This document shows, piece by piece, positions 6,900 to 11,889 of a DNA stretch of 14,458 nucleotides (its first letter is position 1; each line of letters starts with the position of its first letter). Made by a program: the position numbers and the translations under genes. Under the pieces are notes generated by a model, which saw nothing but the letters and a program-made list of their open reading frames with translations, had not been told where the DNA came from and searched no databases. The stretch spans positions 1 through 14,458 of the forward strand of contig JAZDHB010000008.1 in the NCBI GenBank assembly GCA_043806415.1. Direction: 5' to 3'. The stretch is from CAIXYX01 sp043806415 (GTDB lineage: Archaea; Micrarchaeota; Micrarchaeia; Anstonellales; Anstonellaceae).

Positions 6900-6949
6900 G
6901 GGAGTCCGGACTTGCCATTTCATAGGGAGTCCGGACTCACCAGTTCATC
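6900..6949. repeat. 25-bp tandem repeat carrying AGTCCGGACT palindromes
   Basis: Two adjacent 25-bp units (6900-6924 and 6925-6949) agree at about 21 positions. The first 13 bases are identical and contain the perfect 10-bp palindrome AGTCCGGACT (6902-6911 and 6927-6936). The second unit covers the stop codon of the possible small peptide gene. The repeat is either a tandem 3'-end duplication or a paired operator about 100 nt before the BofA-like gene. Confidence 0.6.
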
Positions 6950-7047
6950 CTGTCGGCCAGCACGTACGCGTAGTGCTTGAACCATTCGGTGATGAAGAAA
7001 AGAGAAAAACGCGGGGCGGCCCGGGCCGCCCGCTTCGCTCTTGCCAT
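6937..7047 (-). CDS. Possible 36-residue peptide or remnant of a gene
   Basis: Starting at ATG 7047 a frame runs 36 codons to TGA 6937-6939. The N-terminal part is Arg/Ala-rich and encoded by the repeat and palindrome (RAARAAP). The rest (FSLFFIT, then EWFKHYAYVLADRMNW) looks protein-like, and nearly all its codons end in G or C (TTC ATC ACC, AAG CAC TAC GCG TAC GTG CTG GCC GAC), the bias of the real genes here. No SD is seen. It lies 71 nt after the antiporter stop. It may be the surviving 3' end of a longer gene whose front was replaced by the 22-bp repeats. The same DNA can also be read as a terminator (6995-7031); both cannot be fully true. Confidence 0.35.
   Translation of the reverse strand: MARAKRAARAAPRFSLFFITEWFKHYAYVLADRMNW
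6995..7031 (-). terminator. GC palindrome with T-tract, copy B; likely antiporter terminator
   Basis: GGGCGGCCCGGGCCGCCC (7014-7031) is a perfect 18-bp palindrome. On the minus strand it is followed by CGCG and TTTTTCTCTTTTCTTC (7010 down to 6995). It lies 88 nt after the antiporter stop codon and has the form of a strong hairpin terminator. Copies of the palindrome occur at 3896-3911 and 11656-11671. Confidence 0.5.
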
Positions 7048-7096
7048 CGTTTTGCTTCGCTCTTGCCATCGTTTTGCTTCGCTCGTGTCACCGTTT
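7032..7096. repeat. 22-bp tandem repeat, almost three copies
   Basis: The unit starting GCTTCGCTCTTGCCATCG and ending TTTT is repeated exactly at 7032-7053 and 7054-7075; a third copy at 7076-7096 has diverged (GTGTCACCG in place of TTGCCATCG). The repeats sit between the palindrome at 7014 and the antiporter stop at 7119. The period is not a multiple of three, so the array is not a protein repeat. There are no spacers, so it is not a CRISPR array. Confidence 0.75.
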
Positions 7097-7118
7097 CATT
7101 TGCCAGCGGGCTTGCGGT

Positions 7119-8558
7119 TTATCCGCCGGCCGGGCTCCGGGCAAAGCGCGCGATGAGCGTGCGCATGCCCCAAGGCGCGATGGCCGTTGTGACGAAAGCC
7201 ATGGAGGCGATGAGCGTGTATTGCGCGGCGGTGATGATCGGCAGCCCGTCCGCGCCGAGCGTGCCCAGTCCCAAGAGCGCGATGATGAGTGCGATCTCGC
7301 CGCGGGGCACCATGCCGAAGCCCACCAGCACGCTCTCGCCCCAGTTCATGCCGCAGAGGCGCGCGGGCAGGGCGCAACCGACCATCTTGCCCAGGATGGC
7401 GATGAGCGTGAGGACGAGCAAGGGGACGAGGATGGCGGGGATGGCCCACACGTCCACGAGCATCCCGAGGCTGATGAAGAACACCGGCGTGAAGAGCACG
7501 TCCAGCGAGAAGAGCGCGCGATTGAGCTTGTCCGCGAGGGGCGAGAAGCCGATGACCAGGCCCGCGAGGAACGCGCCGACGATGGCCGAGAGGCCCAGGC
7601 TTTCGGCCGCGAAGGAATAGAAGAAGAGGATGGCCAGGAGGCCGGAAAGCGTGCGCTTGGAGATCTCGCCCTCCTCGTAGCTGAAGAAACGGGAGATGAA
7701 CAGCTTGCCCAGCGCGATGCCGGAGACCACGAAAACGAGGGCGACGGCGATGAGGAGCGCGAAGGGGGAGAGCGACTCGGCCGAGAGCGTGGTGGGGACG
7801 TTCTTGATGAGGCCGAGCACCATGAGCGCCAGGATGTCGTCGATGACGGCCGCGCCCAGGATCGCCTGCGCAAAGGGCTTGGAGATGAGCGCCATCTCCT
7901 CGAGCACCGCCGCCGTGATGCCGACCGAGGTGGCGGTGAGGGCGGCGCCCACGAAAAGGGAATAGGCGAAGCTCCCGCCCGATGACTGGGCGTAGAGGAA
8001 TCCGATGGCGAAGGGCAGGATCACGCCGCCCAAGGCGATGAGGAGGTTCTTTAAGTTGAACACCAGCTCGAGCTTGGAATGCAGGCCGATGCGGAAGAGC
8101 AGGATGATGACGCCCAGGTTGGCGAACGTGGAGATGAGCTCGCTCTCACCCATGAGCGTGGGCATCGCCGAAGGCAGCTGGATGTCCAGGGCTGAGAGGA
8201 CGGGTTGGGCGCCGGCCGTGGCGAACGGCCAGAGCACCGAGAGCGTGTGGTTGGAGATGAGCACGCCCAGCACGAGCAGCACCATCACGAAGGGCTGCTG
8301 CCAGGACTGCACCAGCCGCTCGGCCACGAGCGCGATGAGCAGGAAGAGGGTGATGTCCACCCAGATGTGCTTCTCGGGGCTGATGGAACCGAAGAGGGCC
8401 GAGCGCAGCACGGCCAGGAGCATGAGGACGCCCAACAGAAGGATGAGGTAGCCGGACCACGCGCGCGTGCGCGACGCGGCCAGGGAGACGGCGTCGTACG
8501 CCGGAGACAGGAGCCCGGCGCCCGGGCGGGCGGCTTCTTTCCGAGAGGATTTTTTCAT
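7119..8558 (-). CDS. CPA2-type cation/proton antiporter (Kef/NapA-like)
   Basis: 479 residues with about twelve or thirteen membrane segments, the usual length for CPA2 antiporters, which exchange Na+ or K+ for protons. Landmarks (from the ATG at 8558): LGVIILLFRIGLHSKLE (148-164), TATSVGITAAVLEEMALI (208-225), the ion-binding aspartate pair in GAAVIDDILALM (D240-D241), ESLGLSAIVGAFLAGLVIG (319-337) and GMVPRGEIALIIA (415-427). The N-terminus carries about 25 polar residues before the first helix. There is no C-terminal TrkA-N domain, unlike full Kef channels. An in-frame ATG at 8597 exists, but an ATTTTAAAC box lies 21 nt before ATG 8558 with no SD, which favours the shorter, leaderless form. 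It follows the ROK gene by 48 nt on the same strand. Confidence 0.88.
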   Translation of the reverse strand: MKKSSRKEAARPGAGLLSPAYDAVSLAASRTRAWSGYLILLLGVLMLLAVLRSALFGSISPEKHIWVDITLFLLIALVAERLVQSWQQPFVMVLLVLGVLISNHTLSVLWPFATAGAQPVLSALDIQLPSAMPTLMGESELISTFANLGVIILLFRIGLHSKLELVFNLKNLLIALGGVILPFAIGFLYAQSSGGSFAYSLFVGAALTATSVGITAAVLEEMALISKPFAQAILGAAVIDDILALMVLGLIKNVPTTLSAESLSPFALLIAVALVFVVSGIALGKLFISRFFSYEEGEISKRTLSGLLAILFFYSFAAESLGLSAIVGAFLAGLVIGFSPLADKLNRALFSLDVLFTPVFFISLGMLVDVWAIPAILVPLLVLTLIAILGKMVGCALPARLCGMNWGESVLVGFGMVPRGEIALIIALLGLGTLGADGLPIITAAQYTLIASMAFVTTAIAPWGMRTLIARFARSPAGG

Positions 8559-8578
8559 GATACTGCAAAGAAGACGAA

Positions 8579-8587
8579 GTTTAAAAT
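8579..8587 (-). promoter_or_regulatory. TATA box ATTTTAAAC before the antiporter
   Basis: ATTTTAAAC on the minus strand is centred 25 nt before ATG 8558. The same nine bases stand at exactly the same distance before the ComEC-like gene (10769-10777). The position predicts a leaderless transcript. Confidence 0.6.
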
Positions 8588-8622
8588 CACAGCCCATAAT
8601 TGAAAATCACAGCCCGTAACGG
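8583..8622. repeat. 20-bp tandem duplication at the 3' end of the ROK gene
   Basis: Two adjacent 20-bp units (8583-8602 and 8603-8622) share 17 bases, including the identical 13-mer AAAATCACAGCCC. The right unit encodes the last ROK codons and its TGA (8607-8609). The left unit, now noncoding, supplies the ATTTT half of the antiporter TATA box. Confidence 0.65.
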
Positions 8623-9641
8623 GAGAGCAGGGCGGCGCCCCAGAGAGCGGGATGCGGGATCGGGCAGGGCGAGATGGGTGTATCTTTCGCTTCGTCCGAT
8701 GCGTTCGCCTCGAACGCAGCCGTCACTTTTTTCCTCAGCGGACCGACGTACGCGGCTCCGACCGAACCGGCGATGACGAATTCCCGGGGCTCGAGGGCGG
8801 AGGCGATGAGGGCGAGGCCCAGGCCGAAATAGGCGGCGGACTGGTTTGATATTTTCTTGGCGAGCGGAACAGAGGAGTGGAGGATGTGCTTGGCATCGCG
8901 ATCGCGGGCGGGAAGAGATGAAAAAAGAGGCGGATTACGCATGGGAGGTGAAATATCGCGCGCATCGTTTGGAAGGGCCGATAATGCGGGCTTATTCTTG
9001 GTGCTGTTTTTTTCCTTAAGCGCGAGCGCGTAGCGGCGGGCGATGCCGAACCCCCCGCACATCTGCTCCCATTCCTCCTTGATCGGGCCCGGGCCGGACG
9101 CGCCCCGGCTCCCCCCGTGCCCGCTCGCGCCGGACGCGCCGGCGTTGCGCGCGAGAAGGATTTTCATGTGCCCGAATTCGCCGGCCTGGTTGTCCTCGCC
9201 GCGCACGAGGCGGCCGTTGCGCACGATGGCCCCGCCGATGCCGCTGCCCGGCGCGATGACGATGAAATCGTCGTCTTCCTTGCGCCCGCGCGCGTGCCAG
9301 ACGGCGAGGGCCATGCACTTGGCGTCGTTCTCGACCGAGACGGGAATGGAGAGCTTGCGCCCAAGGACGGATTTGGCGTCGAACGCACGGACATCGGGAA
9401 GGTTGGGGAGCTTGAGCACTTTGCCATCATGCACGAAGCCGGGGAAGCAAATGCCCAAGGAGGTGGCCCTGCTTTTCTTGCAAATGCGGACGATGAGCTG
9501 GACGAGCCGGCCGGAGGTCATCTTCGCGGGAATGGCGATGCGCGCGATCCGGGCGCGCGCGCCCTTCGCGCCGGCGAGCGCATACTCGAGCTTGCTCGCG
9601 CCGATGTCGATGGCGAGCGGGCGGGGGGCAAGAGCAGGCAT
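8607..9641 (-). CDS. ROK-family sugar-kinase homologue lacking the zinc motif
   Basis: 344 residues, the usual size of ROK proteins (glucokinases, N-acetylmannosamine kinases, sugar-responsive repressors). The ATP phosphate loop AIDIGASKLEYALA (10-23), the catalytic aspartate in SVENDAKCMALA (D106), GSGIGGAIVRNGRLVRG (132-148) and E-x-G-H (E155-H158) are all present, so kinase activity is plausible. The C-x-C-G-x-x-G-C zinc segment expected after H158 is missing, replaced by about 28 Gly/Ala/Ser residues; the chain rejoins the family at WEQMCGGFGIARRY (191-204). A second insert (about 212-255) is polar. There is no N-terminal helix-turn-helix, so it is not a ROK repressor. It has no SD or TATA-like box; it starts 60 nt after the ComEC-like stop codon and is probably cotranscribed with it. 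The sugar substrate is unknown. Confidence 0.82.
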   Translation of the reverse strand: MPALAPRPLAIDIGASKLEYALAGAKGARARIARIAIPAKMTSGRLVQLIVRICKKSRATSLGICFPGFVHDGKVLKLPNLPDVRAFDAKSVLGRKLSIPVSVENDAKCMALAVWHARGRKEDDDFIVIAPGSGIGGAIVRNGRLVRGEDNQAGEFGHMKILLARNAGASGASGHGGSRGASGPGPIKEEWEQMCGGFGIARRYALALKEKNSTKNKPALSALPNDARDISPPMRNPPLFSSLPARDRDAKHILHSSVPLAKKISNQSAAYFGLGLALIASALEPREFVIAGSVGAAYVGPLRKKVTAAFEANASDEAKDTPISPCPIPHPALWGAALLSRYGL

Positions 9642-9701
9642 AGGTTCGACCGGGAATGGGGGCTTGGCGGCCGGCGCGAGGCCATGGGCCAGATACGAAG
9701 G

Positions 9702-10748
9702 TTATTTGCTCCAGTACAGCTGCGTGTCGCCCACGTTGTTGATGAAGCGGGTGTAGGCGTCGTCCACCGGCTTCTGGGTGCTGATGTTGAAGAGCGTGCC
9801 GTCGGAGGAGATGGTGATCGAGCCGAGCTTGTCGGTGACGTACACGCTGATGTTCTTGAGCATGAGGCGGCGGATGAGGGCGGGCTCGGGGTAGAGGTCG
9901 CGCGCATTCGGGCCGACGGAGATGATGCCGATCTTGGGCTTGGCGCGATCGAGCAATTGGAACGAGGCCGAATTGCCCGAACCGTAGTGCGACACCTTGA
10001 GCACCGGGCAGGCGATCGGCACCGACCCGAGGATGATGCGCGATTCCACGCCGCCCGTCACCGTGCCCGGATCGCCGCCCGACGCGCCGGCCGCTTCGGA
10101 TTGGGAGAAGAGCAGGGCGCAGAACGAGCCGTAGGACGCCTTCATGGCGACGGAGTCGGTCTGGGGATTGCCCATCAGGCGCTCGGACTGGGGGTTGAGG
10201 ATGGCGAAGGTCAGGTTGCCGTAGGAGAAGGTGTCGCCGTACTGGACCGATTTGTGCGGGATGAATTCGACGGCCTGCAAGACGGACTGCCAGAAGGGAT
10301 CGGAATAGTTCACGCCGTTGGTCCATACCTCGCGGACCGGGAATTTGCGGGTGATGGCGAATGTGCCGCCCACGGAATTCGGATCGGGTGAGGAGAGCAC
10401 GAGCACGTCGATGCTCTCGACGTTCTTCGCGCGCAGGAAAGCGATGACGTCATCCGCCGCGCCGGCCGGGCCGTCATCCATGAGCATGGTGAAATTCCCG
10501 GCCCGTACCAAGGTGGAGTCGCCGAATCCCACGTCGATGAAGGACATCTGGAAGGGCACGGCGGGAATGGCGGGCGGCTCGCTGGAGGATGGGAGCGTCT
10601 GGGGAGGCGCATAGGGCGGCAGGGGCGGCGGGGGGTTGGACGGCGATACGGGGGAAGGCGAGGGCCCGGACTGGATGCAGCCCAGCAGAAGGAGTGCGAC
10701 GAGGGCCAGGAGGGCCAGCGAAAAGACAACCAAGGTCGATTTATGCAT
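9702..10748 (-). CDS. ComEC-like metallo-beta-lactamase-fold lipoprotein, metal ligands lost
   Basis: 348 residues. The signal peptide ends in the lipobox LLLLG-C24, then a Pro/Ser-rich spacer (25-66), so the domain is anchored outside the membrane. Residues 68-348 follow the C-terminal beta-lactamase domain of ComEC/Rec2 DNA-uptake proteins: FIDVGFGDSTLV (70-81; family: LDVGQGDS), LMDDGP (89-94), VLVLSSPDPNSVGG (115-128; family: LTHPHADHIGG), LKVSHYGS (250-257; family: LKVxHHGS) and PKIGIISVGPN (271-281). All His/Asp metal ligands of the H-x-H-x-D-H motif are replaced (S, D, N, S), HHGS has become HYGS, and the late His motif is absent. It is therefore predicted to be a binding protein or pseudoenzyme, not a nuclease. 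Sequons are present (N85, N147, N178, N299, N321). No ComEC channel gene is nearby. Confidence 0.82.
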   Translation of the reverse strand: MHKSTLVVFSLALLALVALLLLGCIQSGPSPSPVSPSNPPPPLPPYAPPQTLPSSSEPPAIPAVPFQMSFIDVGFGDSTLVRAGNFTMLMDDGPAGAADDVIAFLRAKNVESIDVLVLSSPDPNSVGGTFAITRKFPVREVWTNGVNYSDPFWQSVLQAVEFIPHKSVQYGDTFSYGNLTFAILNPQSERLMGNPQTDSVAMKASYGSFCALLFSQSEAAGASGGDPGTVTGGVESRIILGSVPIACPVLKVSHYGSGNSASFQLLDRAKPKIGIISVGPNARDLYPEPALIRRLMLKNISVYVTDKLGSITISSDGTLFNISTQKPVDDAYTRFINNVGDTQLYWSK

Positions 10749-10768
10749 GGAAAAGCAACTCTTGTGGA

Positions 10769-10777
10769 GTTTAAAAT
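10769..10777 (-). promoter_or_regulatory. TATA box ATTTTAAAC before the ComEC-like gene
   Basis: ATTTTAAAC on the minus strand is centred 25 nt before ATG 10748, which has no SD, suggesting a leaderless transcript. It is identical in sequence and distance to the box before the antiporter. Confidence 0.6.
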
Positions 10778-10789
10778 GCTTATAGCTTA

Positions 10790-10834
10790 TTACAACTTAT
10801 ACATTACAGCTTATACATATTACAGCTTATACAT
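10790..10834. repeat. Tandem TATA-like repeats in a divergent promoter
   Basis: TTACARCTTATACAT occurs three times (10790-10804, 10804-10818, 10820-10834), with a fainter copy before them (TATAGCTTAT, 10781-10790). Each copy holds a TATA-like CTTATACAT. The array lies between the divergent ComEC-like (10748) and TPR-like (10891) genes. The last copy would place transcription start about 35 nt before ATG 10891, leaving room for the SD GGTGGG; the middle copy would suit a leaderless start at ATG 10837. Confidence 0.5.
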
Positions 10835-10890
10835 CGATGGAGCCCCTACGGGATGGGGCATGGATGCAACCGCGTCAGGATGGTGGGAAC

Positions 10891-11184
10891 ATGGCACCGC
10901 AAAGCGAAACGGATGAGAGCGGCCTGCTCGCGAAGGCCGCGCGGCTCGAGGAAAAGCGGCTGTTCATCAAGGCCGCCGATATCTACGAGCGGCTGGGCCG
11001 GATGGAGAAGGCCGCGGCCGCTTACGAGGCGGGCGGGGATTTCGAGCGGGCCGCCTCCCGCTTCGAGAAGCTCGGCCGGGACGAGGATGCGAAACGCTGC
11101 CGTCAGAAGAAGGAGGCCTCTTCGCAAACGGAGACGTGGGACGACCTGCATGCCAAGTTCCAGGCCGACCTGCCGTACCAGTAA
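10891..11184 (+). CDS. Small TPR-like helical repeat protein
   Basis: 97 residues, soluble, no signal peptide. Residues 17-70 form short paired helices of tetratricopeptide type: FIKAADIYERLGRMEKAAAA, then YEAGGDFERAASRFEKLG, then RDEDAKRC, with the A/Y/G spacing typical of TPR or coatomer-like repeats. This is too few repeats for a full superhelix, so it probably binds a single partner. The tail is acidic/aromatic and unrecognised. The ATG at 10891 is preferred because GGTGGGA (10882-10888) is just before it; an in-frame ATG at 10837 would add 18 residues of low complexity. It ends 20 nt before the YjbQ-family gene, so the two are likely cotranscribed. The function is unknown. Confidence 0.72.
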   Translation: MAPQSETDESGLLAKAARLEEKRLFIKAADIYERLGRMEKAAAAYEAGGDFERAASRFEKLGRDEDAKRCRQKKEASSQTETWDDLHAKFQADLPYQ

Positions 11185-11204
11185 GGGGCGTTGGAGGGAT
11201 GGGG

Positions 11205-11615
11205 ATGAAGACGTTCACCGAATATCTCTGGTTCGAGACCAAGAAGCAGAAGGAGATCCTGCCCATCACCGAGCGGGTCGCCGCCGTGGTGGAAAAATCG
11301 CAGGTCAAGGAGGGCCTCTGCCTCGTGTCGGCCATGCACATCACCGCCGCCGTCTACGTCAACGACGAGGAGGGCGGACTGGTCGAGGACATCATGGAAT
11401 GGGCGGACAAGCTCGCTCCCATCGCGAACTACCGGCACCACCGCACGGGAGAAACCAACGGGGATGCGCACCTCAAAAGGCTGCTGCTGGGCCACCAGGT
11501 GCTCCTGCCGATCACGGACGGAAAACTGGATTTGGGGCCGTGGGAACGGGTGTTCTACGCCGAATTCGACGGCAAGCGCAAGAAGCGGGTGATCGTCAAG
11601 GTCATCGGCGAGTAG
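11205..11615 (+). CDS. yjbQ: YjbQ-family enzyme (UPF0047; secondary thiamine-phosphate synthase type)
   Basis: 136 residues, the usual length of this single-domain family. Characteristic features: SAMHITAAVYVNDEEGGLVED (42-62; family HTSAA-x-x-x-NE), NYRHHRTGETNGDAHLKRLLLG (75-96; the His-rich active-site region), VLLPITDGKLDLGPWERVF (99-117) and AEFDGKRKKRVIVKVIG (119-135). Members have weak thiamine-phosphate synthase activity, but their real cellular role is unsettled. ATG 11205 is chosen over the in-frame ATG 11199 because GGAGG (11193-11197) is 7 nt before 11205 and touches 11199. No other thiamine gene is in the window. It lies 20 nt behind the TPR-like gene. Confidence 0.87.
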   Translation: MKTFTEYLWFETKKQKEILPITERVAAVVEKSQVKEGLCLVSAMHITAAVYVNDEEGGLVEDIMEWADKLAPIANYRHHRTGETNGDAHLKRLLLGHQVLLPITDGKLDLGPWERVFYAEFDGKRKKRVIVKVIGE

Positions 11616-11652
11616 GAGGGTGCGGAAAACAAAAAACCAAAAAAAAACAAAA

Positions 11653-11705
11653 GGGGGCGGCTCGGGCCGCCTCGAAAAACGGATGGAGCGGAACGAGCCG
11701 CCCCT
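11653..11705. repeat. 11-bp inverted repeat with competing inner hairpin (palindrome copy C)
   Basis: GGGGCGGCTCG (11654-11664) is perfectly complementary to CGAGCCGCCCC (11694-11704). Its left arm also takes part in a shorter hairpin, GGCGGC-TCGG-GCCGCC (11656-11671), so the two folds exclude each other. The inner hairpin is the third copy of the palindrome found at 3896 and 7014; on the minus strand it is followed by long T-runs. Confidence 0.55.
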
Positions 11706-11710
11706 CGAAT

Positions 11711-11753
11711 CGGGTTAGTTTGACCCGACCCGAATCAAGTTTTTGATGTTTTT
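11711..11753 (+). terminator. Terminator after the yjbQ-family gene
   Basis: CGGGTTA (11711-11717) pairs with TGACCCG (11721-11727) around a 3-nt loop, with one G-U pair. Two T5 runs follow (11740-11744, 11749-11753). It lies about 95 nt after the stop codon of the yjbQ-family gene. Confidence 0.5.
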
Positions 11754-11787
11754 GTCTTTCTTCGAGGAATAACGCAACGGCCTTCTC

Positions 11788-11816
11788 GCCGCGAGGCATG
11801 CGGCTTTTTATTTATT
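11788..11816 (+). promoter_or_regulatory. carAB promoter box, overlapping a hairpin
   Basis: CTTTTTATTTATT (11804-11816) is a good TATA-like element; transcription would start near 11840 and leave a leader of about 50 nt with the SD GGTGGGAGG (11872-11880) before ATG 11890. The same T-run directly follows the stem GCCGC-7 nt-GCGGC (11788-11804), so it could also act as a second terminator for upstream transcripts. The rest of the 274-nt spacer holds the repeats listed above and no gene. Confidence 0.45.
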
Positions 11817-11889
11817 TGCGAACATGAGATTAGTCTGGGTTATCGCGCATAGCCCCCCATAGCAATTTCATGGTGGGAGGCTTATCGGC

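Noticed and set aside
7032..7096. CRISPR array
   Set aside because: The 22-bp units abut directly with no spacers and only two are identical.
7041..7985. Acidic 314-codon plus-strand frame opposite the antiporter
   Set aside because: It is antisense to a clear membrane transporter; the Glu/Asp/Arg-rich composition is what the complement of Leu/Ala-rich codons gives.
9117..10391. 424-codon plus-strand frame across the ROK and ComEC-like genes
   Set aside because: It spans two real genes on the other strand, is rich in Gly/Ala/Arg/Asp/His low-complexity sequence, and matches nothing.
9702..10748. Active ComEC-type DNA-uptake nuclease
   Set aside because: The metal ligands are all replaced and no membrane channel domain or neighbouring competence gene is present.
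11602..11799. 65-codon minus-strand frame after the yjbQ-family gene
   Set aside because: It is composed of terminator and repeat sequence, has Phe/Cys/Pro runs from T-tracts, and overlaps the 3' end of the yjbQ-family gene.
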